A DNA stretch of 64,000 bases from Nitrosomonas sp. sh817 (GCF_030908545.1 NZ_CP133083.1:2489691-2553690); one strand, 5' to 3'. Positions 1-9,219 are shown, counted from the first letter of the stretch. Program-made: numbers and translations. Notes: a model not told the origin generated them from the sequence alone.

Positions 1-123
1 TTCTGCTGGCTCGGCGTGAAAAAACAAACCGGCCGCGGCGAAGGCAGCAGCGGTCTGGCGTTTGATCGCGTCAAACCAACTAATGAACGGCTGCGCCGCG
101 CGCTAAGACCAGCGCCAAAGTAA
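1..123 (+). CDS. C-terminal end of an unidentified protein (partial)
   Basis: Frame 1 is open from the first base to a TAA and gives 40 residues ending in LRRALRPAPK. The piece is basic and rich in Gly and Arg, and the start lies outside the window. I do not recognise the family. It is followed by about 80 bp without features and then by a MITE-like repeat. Confidence 0.5.
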   Translation, partial: FCWLGVKKQTGRGEGSSGLAFDRVKPTNERLRRALRPAPK

Positions 124-203
124 TTTGCGCGCAATCCCGGCAACATTGCCTTTTGCCGCCTGCCGGTCCAATCCCAGGCTAAAAAAATTACGATCATCGG
201 TAT

Positions 204-344
204 GAGACCTTTGCACGGTGTCATGAGCGGTACGAGAATAAGGCAAAAATTTGCGAAAAAGCGGAGTTTACACGGAGTAAATGAGCATTTTTCGCGAATT
301 TTTAACGCAATTATCGTGCCGCGTAGTAACCGTGCAAAGGTCTC
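204..344 (-). repeat. MITE-like repeat A, copy 1
   Basis: This 141-bp element starts with GAGACCTTTGCACGG and ends with its inverse CCGTGCAAAGGTCTC. It is flanked by a perfect 5-bp direct repeat GGTAT (199-203 and 345-349). Two more copies lie at 24215-24356 and 40674-40814; this copy is in the opposite orientation to them. It encodes no transposase, so it is probably a non-autonomous element moved by an IS not present here. It ends 38 bp before the start codon of the FecR-like gene and probably replaced or supplied that gene's upstream region. Confidence 0.85.
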
Positions 345-382
345 GGTATATAATTTCTGCTTTCAATTTTTTGCCTACCAAC

Positions 383-937
383 ATGCAGAAACCTGAACCA
401 CCGGTCATTGAACCGTTTACTTTCGTGTTTAGCTGGCGACGCTTCCTGATTCATTGCGCCATCATGGGATTTTGTGTCTTCCTTGGGCTGATGACTTGGT
501 ATTTCGGCAAACCGCATAGTGTGCGGCTTTATGAAACGAAGTCGGAAGCGCTATTAGCAACGCCGATAGCACCGGGTATTGACATGGCTCTGGATGCGCG
601 CAGCTCCGTCGCCGTCAAGGAAGGCCAACCGCTGCATGTGGAATTGTTCAAGGGAAATGTATATTTTGATATCCAAAAGGATGCCGTTCATCAACTGGAA
701 GTAAAAGCCGGCAATACCCTCATCAAGGATTTCGGCACCCGTTTTAGGGTGCAATTGCATAAGGACGGCACCGGTCATATCGCCGTTGCCGATGGGCACA
801 TCAAGATTCATACCCCTTCCGGCAATGTTTTTCAAATCAATGCGCATGAACAAGCCGAATTTGACGACACCGGCATCAGCAAACACCGGTTGCTCACCGA
901 GCGAGACATTGCGCCCTGGCGATCCCAGCAGGAATGA
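383..937 (+). CDS. FecR-domain membrane protein
   Basis: The 184-residue product has a short cytoplasmic N-terminus, one membrane helix near residues 20-38 and a periplasmic FecR-type domain. The domain is seen in the ELFKGNVYFDI and DFGTRFRV blocks followed by the HIAVADGHIKIHTPSG strand pattern. In the family, FecR proteins are anti-sigma regulators that sense an outer-membrane receptor. Here the usual N-terminal DUF4880 sigma-binding part is missing and no ECF sigma gene is adjacent, so the role is open. I chose the ATG at 383 because the longer open frame runs back into the MITE; no clear ribosome-binding site precedes it, so the original start may have been lost by the insertion. The gene is convergent with the carboxypeptidase gene. 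Confidence 0.65.
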   Translation: MQKPEPPVIEPFTFVFSWRRFLIHCAIMGFCVFLGLMTWYFGKPHSVRLYETKSEALLATPIAPGIDMALDARSSVAVKEGQPLHVELFKGNVYFDIQKDAVHQLEVKAGNTLIKDFGTRFRVQLHKDGTGHIAVADGHIKIHTPSGNVFQINAHEQAEFDDTGISKHRLLTERDIAPWRSQQE

Positions 938-977
938 CCAGGCGATGGCCCCGGTTATGCTTTGTAATTTGCTCGCG

Positions 978-2249
978 CTAAGAGCGCACCACCAAGCATC
1001 CAAAGCCTTGCCGGGTTAAGCTTTGGCAGGCGTTACGCGCCTGATTTTCCTGCAATCCCACCAATCGCGCCCGGTACAGCTTGCGATTGCTGATTTCCAC
1101 TTCGGTAACCGCCACTTCGCCGGGTATCAAGCGAGCCGCCGCTTGCGCATTGGCGCGCGCGCGGTCGGGTTCATGATAGGAACCGATTTGTACTGCCCAC
1201 CCCTCTTTGGCGGATGATTGAGCTTTTTGCGATTGCGGCGGTGACACCGGTGTCTGCGCGTTCGGAACCGGCGGATTGTGCCGCGATGCAGCCGCTACCA
1301 CCGTATCCGCTTTTCTAGGTTGTTGCTGATGCGGTTTTTGTGCAGGCGCGGGAGCCGGTGCGCTCACTTTCGCCGCAGCCGCCGTTGTTACGCGGGCTGG
1401 CGTTTTCTGGCTGGCCACTTGGTTTGCGCGGCTGCCCGGATTCAAACTGCGGTCGATCAATTGCGCCATATGCTGATCGCGCGCCGCAGCCGTATGGCCG
1501 CCCATGACCACCGCGACGACACGGCGGTTCCCGCGTTTCGCCGAAGTCGCGACATTAAAGCCGGACGCGCGGATAAAACCGGTTTTCAATCCATCGACGC
1601 CGGGAACATTGCGCACCATGCGGTTATGGCTGTTGTATGTCACGCCTTTATAGCTAAACGATTGCGTCGAGAAATAATGATAGTGCTTGGGAAAATCCTT
1701 CATCAACCGCGTCGCCAGCGTCGCCATATCCCGCGCCGTGGTTTTTTGCTCGCCGTTCGGCAAACCGGAGGCATTACGGAAAGTGGTTGAGCGCATCCCG
1801 AGCTGACGCGCCTTATCGGTCATCATGCGGCCGAAATTGGCTTCGCTGTTGCCCAACGCTTCAGCAACCACAGCTGCGGCATCGTTCGCCGAACGCACAA
1901 CCAAAGCGGGAATCGCATCGCGCACTTTGAGACTGTCACCGGCACGCAACCCGATATTGGTCTGCGGCATACCGGCGGCATAAGCCGACACTTTCATCGG
2001 TGTATCCATCGTCATTTTGCCCCGCTCCATCGCTTCGAACAGCATATACAACGTCATCATCTTGGTCAGAGAAGCCGGATAACGGATCGCGTCCGCACTG
2101 TCTTGGTGCAGCACGGCGCCGCTCTCGGCATCGATCACAATGGAAGCATAGCGGGGATTCGCCTGCGCCGGATTCAACAAGAACAAGGACAACAATGAAA
2201 CTGCAGCGGCGAGAAGTCCTTTTTTGATTGCGCGGTTTGAAAAGAACAT
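978..2249 (-). CDS. dacA: D-alanyl-D-alanine carboxypeptidase (PBP5/6 type) with SPOR domain
   Basis: The 423-residue protein begins with a signal peptide ending in NPAQA and carries all three motifs of peptidase family S11: SLTK (SxxK, catalytic Ser), SAND (SxN) and KTG in VDGLKTGFIRASG. It should trim the terminal D-Ala from peptidoglycan pentapeptides in the periplasm. After a Pro/Ala/Gln-rich linker, the last 80 or so residues form a SPOR domain (WAVQIGSYHEPDRA, YRARLVG), which binds denuded glycan at division sites, so it may act at the septum. The start at 2249 has GAGGT about 10 bases upstream; a longer in-frame extension would hide the signal peptide. The symbol is by family; several paralogues may exist. 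Confidence 0.88.
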   Translation of the reverse strand: MFFSNRAIKKGLLAAAVSLLSLFLLNPAQANPRYASIVIDAESGAVLHQDSADAIRYPASLTKMMTLYMLFEAMERGKMTMDTPMKVSAYAAGMPQTNIGLRAGDSLKVRDAIPALVVRSANDAAAVVAEALGNSEANFGRMMTDKARQLGMRSTTFRNASGLPNGEQKTTARDMATLATRLMKDFPKHYHYFSTQSFSYKGVTYNSHNRMVRNVPGVDGLKTGFIRASGFNVATSAKRGNRRVVAVVMGGHTAAARDQHMAQLIDRSLNPGSRANQVASQKTPARVTTAAAAKVSAPAPAPAQKPHQQQPRKADTVVAAASRHNPPVPNAQTPVSPPQSQKAQSSAKEGWAVQIGSYHEPDRARANAQAAARLIPGEVAVTEVEISNRKLYRARLVGLQENQARNACQSLTRQGFGCLVVRS

Positions 2250-2842
2250 GAATGAGTACCTCTTGAATATTGATCTAAAAATGGAAACCCTGTGACTCAC
2301 GCTGAGCCAGCTTTTGCAAGTCAAGCTTGCAATTCCGGATATGACGATGGGCTTATTATTTTTTCCACTTTTTTATTGACTGCTCTCGTTCGATGCCATC
2401 AAACGCGCTACACGCATAAAAATTGTCCGTATCAATCCTTCATGCCATGCATTCTAAAACGAAAGCTTTATTACATAATTCCTAATAAATAGCATATTTT
2501 GCCTTATCTACAAAGTATTTTCTGCGATTACGCACGCCGCTTGTTACCTTTAGACCCAATCATTGCGGGTGAATCAAACACCTATGGGCTGTAACCACCG
2601 TCACTCACATTTACTTAAGTATCTATAATATAAATATTTTTTAACATCAATGCAGACCCCGGCGCCATTTTGAGCGCAATTAATAAAGCTAGGCATATAG
2701 CTACGCAAAATCATTTTATCAATCTTGATTGTGTTATTGCGAATAACAAGGTATGAATTCTTGGTGAGTTTTCTCCCGCGAGAATTGCTTATGTCGACTA
2801 TTTCTAGGATTGCACAACTAACTGCGAAGGCTTGATCGGCTA
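2250..2842. other. Gene-free stretch
   Basis: About 590 AT-rich bases lie between the carboxypeptidase start and the 3' end of the broken STAND gene. I see no credible coding region, tRNA or repeat. It should contain the dacA promoter on the minus strand next to position 2250, but I cannot place it with confidence. Confidence 0.4.
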
Positions 2843-3461
2843 TTACGTTCTTAAAGTATCAAGTTTGTCATGCAGTTTCTGTAACTCTGGCAAGCGCCGA
2901 TTGTAACCAGTTTCTTCGATCAATTTGACTGCACTCGCGACATGCTTCTGAAGGATCAATCGTGTATCGCTGGAAAAAGATTGCGGAGCAAATTCTTTCT
3001 CCGCTAATAATAATTTGGCCATTTCCAGGTGATAATCGATCAAATGTAGTCGCATACCGCTCGGTTCGGCAATATCATACACATCCTGCAAATCCTGACG
3101 GGCACGGTTAAAATCGTGATCGGGATTTTGGGTATCACGATACAAAGCAGCACGAGCAAGCAACCCTAAAGGAAGGTCGTCTTGTCGCCTCGATTCATAA
3201 AAGCTTTGTATTGCTTGATCGAGCCAAAAAGCCGCTTCAGTAAAATTATTTCTGCAATAAAAAGCCCATCCATGGGTTAGTTGATCGAGGGCAATATCAA
3301 GCATGCTCATTCCTATTCCACCATCAGCTTGTCGCGAAATTTTGTAGGCATACTCAGCTTGCCTTAAGGCTCTCGATACTTTCCCTTGCTCCAACAACAA
3401 ATCACGATAAAAAAAACCAGACTGCGAATACAATTGCGGTTTATTATAGACCCGGCCAATA

Positions 3462-4544
3462 AATAGTTTGAACTTTGAGTGATATTGCATGCCCATAGAA
3501 GAATGGAGAAAATAGATGCAAGAACCTTAAAGGATGAAGCGCTGCATGAACGGCGGCGGCAAGTGATTCGTCTTTACAAGCGAGGCAGCACTTCTGTGCA
3601 AATAGCGCAAATAACGGAACTGAGCGACACGGCTGTGAAGAAGATTATTCGACTTTATGAAACAGCTGGCGCAGCTGGACTAAAACCTGGTAGACGGGGA
3701 CGAAGCGTGGGTGACAAGCGCAGCCTCAGCGAAGAGCAGGAGTTGAGATTGCAACGGCTTATTTGCGATAAGCGTCCTGAGCAACTGAAGATGGATTTTG
3801 CGTTGTGGAATCGTGGCGCGGTGAGTCAGTTAATCCAGCAGGAATGTGGCCTATCCATGCCGATACGTACGGTGGGGCACTACCTTAAACGATGGGGGTT
3901 TACCCCGCAGAAGCCGATCCGGCGTGCTTACGAACAACGCCCGGAAGCGGTAAAGCAATGGCTCAATGAGCAATACCCGGAGATAGCCAGACGCGCTCGA
4001 ACTGAAGGCGGTGAAATTCACTGGGGTGATGAAACAGCACTAGTCAACACGGATGTGCGAGGACGTGGTTTTGCACCCAAGGGAAAAACGCCGGTAGCCT
4101 ATGCGCCTGGTACACGACAACGACTGTCAATGATTGCCACAGTGACAAACAAAGGTTGTGCACGGTGGCAGATTATCGATGGCAATTTCAATTCGGATCG
4201 GCTCATTGAGTTTTTTGAGCTTCTGATCAAAGATACGGAGAAAAAAGTGTTCTTGATCCTGGATAATTTGAGAGTACACCACAGCAAACCAGTAAAGGCT
4301 TGGCTGGAAGAAAATAAGGAAAAAATCGAATGCTTTTATTTGCCCAGCTACAGTCCGGAATTAAATCCAGAAGAGCGATTAAATTCAGATTTGAAACAGG
4401 CTATCGGTTCTAAAGTGCCGACGCGTACCAAGGAAAAATTGCGTAACGCTGCCAACGATCACATGACGATGCTGGAGAACAATCCAGAGCGTGTTGCTTC
4501 TTACTTCCAAGATCCATATGTAAAATATGCCGCTTAAAACTATT
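3462..4544 (+). mobile_element. IS630-family insertion sequence
   Basis: The element is 1083 bp and is flanked by TA on both sides (3460-3461 and 4545-4546), the target duplication typical of IS630/Tc1-mariner elements. Its ends are inverted (AATAGTTTGAA against AATAGTTTTAA). It sits inside the TIR-STAND gene in the opposite orientation. The target itself was a palindrome with 7-bp arms (CCGGCCA-TTAT-TGGCCGG) whose central TA was used, so flank and IS end together look like a longer inverted repeat. Confidence 0.9.
3503..4537 (+). CDS. IS630-family transposase
   Basis: This single 344-residue ORF has an N-terminal helix-turn-helix (VIRLYKRGSTSVQIAQIT). A C-terminal DDE domain shows the usual three blocks: HWGDETAL (first Asp), LILDNLRVHHS (second Asp) and YSPELNPEERLNSDLK (final Glu). 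It should cut and paste the surrounding element into TA dinucleotides. The frame is intact, so the element may still be active. The ATG at 3503 is preferred to an upstream start that lies almost at the IS end. Confidence 0.93.
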   Translation: MEKIDARTLKDEALHERRRQVIRLYKRGSTSVQIAQITELSDTAVKKIIRLYETAGAAGLKPGRRGRSVGDKRSLSEEQELRLQRLICDKRPEQLKMDFALWNRGAVSQLIQQECGLSMPIRTVGHYLKRWGFTPQKPIRRAYEQRPEAVKQWLNEQYPEIARRARTEGGEIHWGDETALVNTDVRGRGFAPKGKTPVAYAPGTRQRLSMIATVTNKGCARWQIIDGNFNSDRLIEFFELLIKDTEKKVFLILDNLRVHHSKPVKAWLEENKEKIECFYLPSYSPELNPEERLNSDLKQAIGSKVPTRTKEKLRNAANDHMTMLENNPERVASYFQDPYVKYAA

Positions 4545-6833
4545 TAATGGCCGGATCAATAGGTTGTCTTTTTTGTTGAAATTGCATTGCACGATTAAAA
4601 AAATCCACTGCCTGAAATGACGCTCCTCTTAGGTGTAATACACGTGCATGCTGCGCATGTGCCACAACTTGTAAAAATAACTTCTGATTGTCAGGATTAT
4701 TACATTGATTAGCGAAATCAATGCCTTTTTGACTAAAAACTAGAGCATTATTAAGTTCACCCAAGGCAAGCAGCTGTTCGCTAATAGTAATTGCACTCTT
4801 TGCACACCCGTCCCATTTTTGTTTCTCAAAGGCCAAATCATGAGCCATGCAAGTTGATTCTAATGATTCGCGTAACCGCGCCAAAGCATGTAAATTAGCG
4901 CCAGTCCATCCTAATACTCCAAATGTGCCAATATCATCTAGACTATCAACTACTTTACTCCATGGCGTTACAAAAAAATGAGCAACTACAGCGAGATCAT
5001 CACTAAATGCGCTTAGTTTTTTTGTTAGATAGTGGTCTCCTTTTCGTTTAATTCGCGGCCAATATACGTCTTCTAATACTTGCTGATGTAACCCCGCCGC
5101 ACAACCATGCGCCACTGCATGAAACAACGGTTGCATTTCCTCCAATGTATCGGGAAGCTCCTTTTCCGGTAATGCTTTGTAATATTCGCACAATCGGGTG
5201 TTCGCCTGCCGCCAAGCATCGGGCTGTTTTTCCCGTAGTTGCTTTCCGAAATATTCGCGAATCAGCGGATGACAGTCGAGCAGATCGGTTCGATTTTCGT
5301 GCATGGATAGCAAGCGGTGTTTTTCCCGCAGGTCACGAATGGCGACCTTCCAGGATTTTTCGTCGATGTTTGCCGTCAAATCTGGAATTTGTGCTTGCCA
5401 CAGCACTTGTAGCACTTCAGTTTCAATCGGGTGATCGAATAATCCCAGCAACTGCAGCAGCTTGAGCTCGGGTGTACCATCCAGCCAATAACTATAAGCC
5501 TGCATTACTTTGAACGCATGGCGTTCCAAATCATCAGAATCGCCGATCAATTCAGCCAATGTGTCACGCTTGCGCACATCGTCATCCAGATAGGTATGTA
5601 GCGCATTGCCGAGCAAGTGAAGCGCAAGCGCATGGCACCCATACTCCTTGACCGCTTTTTCCAGTTCTGCATCACTACCTTGTACTTTCAACGACTTCAG
5701 TAATTGCACTCCATCGGCAGAGGTCAGATTTTGTAAGTCGTGAGTGATGGCATGCGTACGATCACTCAATTCATGCACGGCAATACGTGTGGTGATGATG
5801 CACAGACCGTTATTTTGCCCGGCCAAGCTTCGCAGCAACTGCCGGATTGCCCGATCCTTGAGTTCGCCGCGCATGCCCTTGCCTGCATGCTGCAACGGTT
5901 CCAATCCATCCAGCACCAGCACGCCACGCTGCTGCCGCAGCAAATCAGCCAAGTGTTCTCCCTTTTCTTCCTCGGTGGCAAACGAAGAAAAAGAGCGGGT
6001 TGAACCGAGCTTGTCAAATACATGACTGAAAAACGGTGACGCGGAAACTTGCTTATCTTCGCTCGATCCTTGCGAATAAAACGACCAGGCGATTAGCGCG
6101 TCGATATCCTTGGTACGATCCAGCCAATGCCGCAGCAGCTTGGTTTTTCCCGTCCCGCCCGGCGCGATGAACTGGATAATATCCGTAACGTTTCCTGCCC
6201 ATGCTTGGTCGAGCAGTTTCAGTTCGACATCACGCCCGAAGAATTCGCCTTCAACAGTGGGCAGATAATTGGAATAAATTTTGATCGCCGGTTTTGATAT
6301 AGCAACTTGATTCAATCCTAACCGCTCAAGGATCAATTCTGCGGTACGTTGTGGTGCAAGACCATTTAGATCGACATAACCGTCAATAGAAAAAATGCCC
6401 GGAATTTCCGTATTATCAAAGCGCATCGGCATAATATCTTTACTTTGCCTCCGCTTTATCAAATCCCGGATCGCCCGCCATTCCAGTCCACACCACTCTT
6501 TGCGTTCATAATCAGCACATAGGAATGGCACAATAAGCTCTGAATGATCATGATAAAACGACTGTAGTAATACATCCATATCTGGTTGCGCCAATTCAGC
6601 CGTATACCATTGATCATAGAAAACTTTATCTTGCCCCAGTTTTTCTGCCAATGCGTTAGCCACCTGATGAACATAATTTCGATGTTCCCCGGGAAATGAA
6701 AGAGCAACCAAAAAACGCTTTGTAATCATAAAATAGCTAAGATTAGAAAATTTACATAAAATGATTATATCGATTGCCTGCGTCTTGTAATTGGCTTTTC
6801 TATCGCATGAAAAACAATTTATGCCTTCTCTCT

Positions 6834-6860
6834 GCTACGGCATGATGCCACCCCGTAAGG
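6834..6860 (+). repeat. 27-bp direct repeat, copy 1
   Basis: The sequence around GGCATGATGC here matches 7345-7371 at 23 of 27 positions; both copies share CGGCATGATGC and CCCGTAAG. This copy lies exactly where the DUF4160 gene is truncated, and the second copy lies after its DUF2442 partner, so the two bracket the pair. Function is unknown; a recombination footprint or small mobile-element end is possible. Confidence 0.45.
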
Positions 6861-7028
6861 TTTGAAGCTTCCATCAGTATCGGTGACGGTGAAATCATTT
6901 CGGGAGAATTGCCACGTAAACAATTGCGATTGGTGCAAGCGTGGATTGAACTTCATCGCGATGAATTGCTGGCGGATTGGGAATTGGCGGTGAGCGGTGA
7001 AATGCCCTACAAAATCGATCCATTATGA
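6861..7028 (+). pseudogene. DUF4160 protein, 5'-truncated
   Basis: The frame reads FEASISIGDGEII, then LPRKQLRLVQAWIELHRDEL, and ends in PYKIDPL before TGA. This is the C-terminal two-thirds of a DUF4160 protein. The usual N-terminal part (a start codon and an HxPHFH-like stretch before FEA) is missing and replaced by the 27-bp repeat; an in-frame stop lies just upstream. DUF4160 and DUF2442 genes usually occur as an adjacent pair that has been proposed to act like a toxin-antitoxin module; that function is not proven. The stop is 12 bp before the DUF2442 start. Confidence 0.75.
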
Positions 7029-7040
7029 GGTGATGACGCT

Positions 7041-7280
7041 ATGTACTGGGATGTAAAAACAGTCAAACCCTTGCCGGATTATCGGATTTACGTGGAAGTA
7101 GCGGACGGCCGCAAGGGGATTTTCGATATGAAACCATATCTCGATCACGGTGTTTTTCGCGAATTGCGCGATGTGCATTACTTTAATCAAGTCGGTATCG
7201 TCTTCGGCGCGGTCACATGGCCGCACGAACAGGACATCGCGCCTGAAACTTTGATAGCCGGATTGACTGAGGCTGAATAA
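7041..7280 (+). CDS. DUF2442 protein
   Basis: The 79-residue protein matches the DUF2442 pattern throughout: KPLPDYRIYVEVADGRKGIF, then DMKPYLDHGVFREL, and the C-terminal VTWPHEQDIAPETL. AGGTG precedes the ATG at a suitable distance. Its partner DUF4160 gene just upstream has lost its 5' end, so this gene is probably an orphan of a former two-gene module. The molecular function of the family is not established. Confidence 0.82.
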   Translation: MYWDVKTVKPLPDYRIYVEVADGRKGIFDMKPYLDHGVFRELRDVHYFNQVGIVFGAVTWPHEQDIAPETLIAGLTEAE

Positions 7281-7344
7281 AGAGCATCTCTAAAGGTTCT
7301 GAATCAGCCAAAAGTTACAGAGCATTCATTGACGCTCCCATGCG

Positions 7345-7371
7345 GCTGCGGCATGATGCGAACCCGTAAGC
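7345..7371 (+). repeat. 27-bp direct repeat, copy 2
   Basis: This is the second copy of the repeat at 6834-6860, with four differences. It lies between the DUF2442 gene and the anion transporter, about 40 bp before the transporter start. Confidence 0.45.
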
Positions 7372-7411
7372 ACCTGGGTTTTCGTAATTTTTTCCTTTTC
7401 ACACAGAACTT

Positions 7412-8797
7412 ATGACCATGACCTCCAATCGCGAATGGGCTTTGATCGCCGGGCCGTTGCTGGCAGGCGCGCTGTATTTCTGGATGAATCTATCCGGCTG
7501 GGAGCCATCGGCTTGCTGGACCGGGGCGGTGGCGATCTTGTGCGTGGTGTGGTGGATTTTTGAGCCGATTCCGATTCCGGCGACGTCGATTATTCCGCTG
7601 GCGGTTTTTCCGCTGGCCGGTGTTTTGCCGCAGGATAAGATTGCTGCGGCTTACGGTAGTGAATTGATCTTGCTGATGCTCGGCGGCTTCATGCTGTCGG
7701 CGGCAATGGAACGTTCCGGCGCGCACCGGCGCATTGCGCTGGGGATGGTCAATGTCATCGGCGGGCATAGCAGCCGCCGCATCGTGCTCGGTTTTATGGC
7801 GGCGACAGCGGCGTTGAGCATGTGGATTTCAAATACCGCGACGGTGCTGATGATGCTGCCGATTGCGCTGGCGGTAATCGCGCAAAGCCCGGACAAAAAA
7901 CTGGCAGTGCCGCTACTGCTGGCCACCGCCTATGGCAGTAGCATTGGCGGCCTTGGCACACCGATCGGCACGCCGCCGAACTTGGTGTTCATGCAGCAGT
8001 ACGAAAGTTTCACCGGCAACGCGGTGAGTTTCTCGCAATGGATGAGCTGGGGCCTGCCGGTGGTGCTGATTTTCCTGCCGGTTGCCGGATTATGGCTAAC
8101 CCGCAAGCTCGATTACCGCGGCGTATTGACGATCCCGCCCGCGGGCGATTGGCGTCCCGAAGAACGCCGCATGTTGATCGTATTCGGCCTGACCGCGCTG
8201 GCCTGGGTCACCCGCCTGGAACCGTTCGGCGGCTGGAGCACGTGGCTCGGCCTGAAAGGCGCGAACGATGCGATTGTCGTGCTCATCGCCGTGGTGATTC
8301 TATTTCTGGTGCCGAACGGACGCGGCGGCAAATTGATCGATTGGCAAACCGCCGAACGCGTGCCCTGGGGCATTCTGATCCTGTTCGCAGCCGGTATCGC
8401 CATCGCCCAAGCATTTGTCGAATCCGGCCTATCCAACGCCATCGCCGGTCATTTGACGATGCTGGCGAACCTGCACCCGCTGATCATGATCGCCACCATC
8501 GCACTGATCGTCACCTTCCTGACCGAAACCACCAGCAACACCGCCACCACCATCCTGCTGATGCCGATCCTCGCCTCCGCCGCACTCGGCGCCGGTCTCG
8601 ACCCCAGCCTGTTGATGGTGCCCGCCGCCATGAGCGCAAGCTGCGCCTTCATGCTGCCTGTCGCCACCGCGCCAAATGCCATCATCTACGGCAGCGGCCA
8701 CGTCACCATCGCGCAAATGGTGCGAGAAGGGTTGGCTTTGAATTTGATTGGAGTGATGATAATTACGGTAGTTTGTTATTTACTAATTGCTTTTTAA
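7412..8797 (+). CDS. DASS/SLC13-family sodium:dicarboxylate or sulfate symporter
   Basis: The 461-residue inner-membrane protein has about 11-12 hydrophobic helices. It shows the two Ser-Asn-Thr signature motifs of the DASS family (WISNTATVLMMLP near residue 132 and TSNTATTILLMP in the second half) and the GGLGTPIGTPPN loop after the first. These motifs bind Na+ and the carboxylate of the substrate. Likely substrates are C4-dicarboxylates, citrate or sulfate; sequence alone does not decide. It stands alone with no regulator beside it. The GC content and codon use look like those of the chromosomal genes rather than the AT-rich neighbour at 9.3 kb. The start is either of the ATGs at 7412 and 7418. 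Confidence 0.88.
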   Translation: MTMTSNREWALIAGPLLAGALYFWMNLSGWEPSACWTGAVAILCVVWWIFEPIPIPATSIIPLAVFPLAGVLPQDKIAAAYGSELILLMLGGFMLSAAMERSGAHRRIALGMVNVIGGHSSRRIVLGFMAATAALSMWISNTATVLMMLPIALAVIAQSPDKKLAVPLLLATAYGSSIGGLGTPIGTPPNLVFMQQYESFTGNAVSFSQWMSWGLPVVLIFLPVAGLWLTRKLDYRGVLTIPPAGDWRPEERRMLIVFGLTALAWVTRLEPFGGWSTWLGLKGANDAIVVLIAVVILFLVPNGRGGKLIDWQTAERVPWGILILFAAGIAIAQAFVESGLSNAIAGHLTMLANLHPLIMIATIALIVTFLTETTSNTATTILLMPILASAALGAGLDPSLLMVPAAMSASCAFMLPVATAPNAIIYGSGHVTIAQMVREGLALNLIGVMIITVVCYLLIAF

Positions 8798-8819
8798 GCC
8801 ACCAATAAAATTGGTAATT

Positions 8820-8835
8820 TGTGACTTTTATCACA
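8820..8835. promoter_or_regulatory. Possible CRP/FNR-family operator
   Basis: TGTGACTTTTATCACA is a perfect TGTGA-N6-TCACA palindrome, the consensus of CRP-type regulators. It lies just after the transporter gene and about 90 bp before the remnant TIR gene, so it could have controlled that gene. No experiment or second copy supports it. Confidence 0.4.
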
Positions 8836-8923
8836 GATTTGTTTTACTCAATCCTGTAGCATCCAATCCTCAAAAACAGCAATATCCACATTCCTTTACA
8901 AACTAAAAACTCGAGGTAGAAAG

Positions 8924-9219
8924 TGCATATTTTTATCTCGTATCCTCGAGAACTTGAAACTTTTGCTAATCAATTGACTGAAGAGCTTAAAGATAAGGGA
9001 GTTAGGGAAACGCTGATTAATTGACTGCACGAGCGAATCACTTCGTTGCGCGGCACTCGCATCCTCGCCTATCTTGTTGATATGTCGCGGTTACTGCGTT
9101 CCGTGCGCCTCGTGCTTCATCTCGTTCGCCGAATTAGTCAGCGTTTCCTTAGCTTTTTTCTTGACAAATAAAGTATAAGCCCTGGGGAATGGTGGAATTC
9201 CGAAATAGAAAAAATATAA
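8924..9219 (+). pseudogene. Small TIR-domain gene destroyed by repeat B
   Basis: After a GTG start preceded by GAGG, the frame reads VHIFISYPRELETFANQLTE, which is the beta-A/alpha-A part of a TIR domain. After about 30 residues the frame enters the 147-bp repeat B and stops. Beyond the repeat, another frame gives SISPGEWWNSEIEKI before a stop, which fits the TIR pattern xIxxGexWxxxI. The gene was therefore probably a TIR protein split by the repeat and then decayed. It may once have formed a unit with the membrane-protein gene downstream. Confidence 0.6.
9004..9150 (+). repeat. MITE-like repeat B, copy 1
   Basis: This 147-bp element has ends AGGGAAACGCTGATTAAT and, inverted, AAGGAAACGCTGACTAATT. 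It resembles 14359-14504 in both ends and in the interior (an ATATGTC block about 85 bp in, then CGCCTCG and a TCTCGTTCGCC/TCTTGCCCGGC block). It carries no gene. It splits the small TIR gene. Confidence 0.75.

Larger units (their letters stand above)
2843..6729 (-). pseudogene. TIR-STAND NTPase-TPR defence protein, interrupted by IS630
   Basis: The N-terminal part (4545-6729) has a TIR domain (about residues 1-135, with WCGLE placing the expected NADase glutamate at residue 83). A STAND/NB-ARC-like NTPase follows, with P-loop APGGTGKT at 189-196 and Walker B GVLVLDGLEPL. TPR-like helices come last and stop at the IS. The 3' part (2843-3459) continues the TPR region. Removing the IS and one TA joins the parts in frame (QPIDPA-IIGRVYNKP) and gives a 933-residue protein with no other lesion. 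Such proteins are known or suspected anti-phage NLR-like sensors that deplete NAD when activated. As it stands the sensor end is cut off, so the gene is probably inactive, although the TIR-NTPase part could still be made. Confidence 0.88.

Noticed and set aside
202..396. A 64-residue ORF across the first MITE
   Set aside because: It lies almost entirely in repeat A, which occurs at three unrelated places, and has no ribosome-binding site.
8801..8815. ACCAAT/ATTGGT hairpin as terminator of the DASS gene
   Set aside because: A 6-bp AT-rich stem with no clear T-run is too weak to call.
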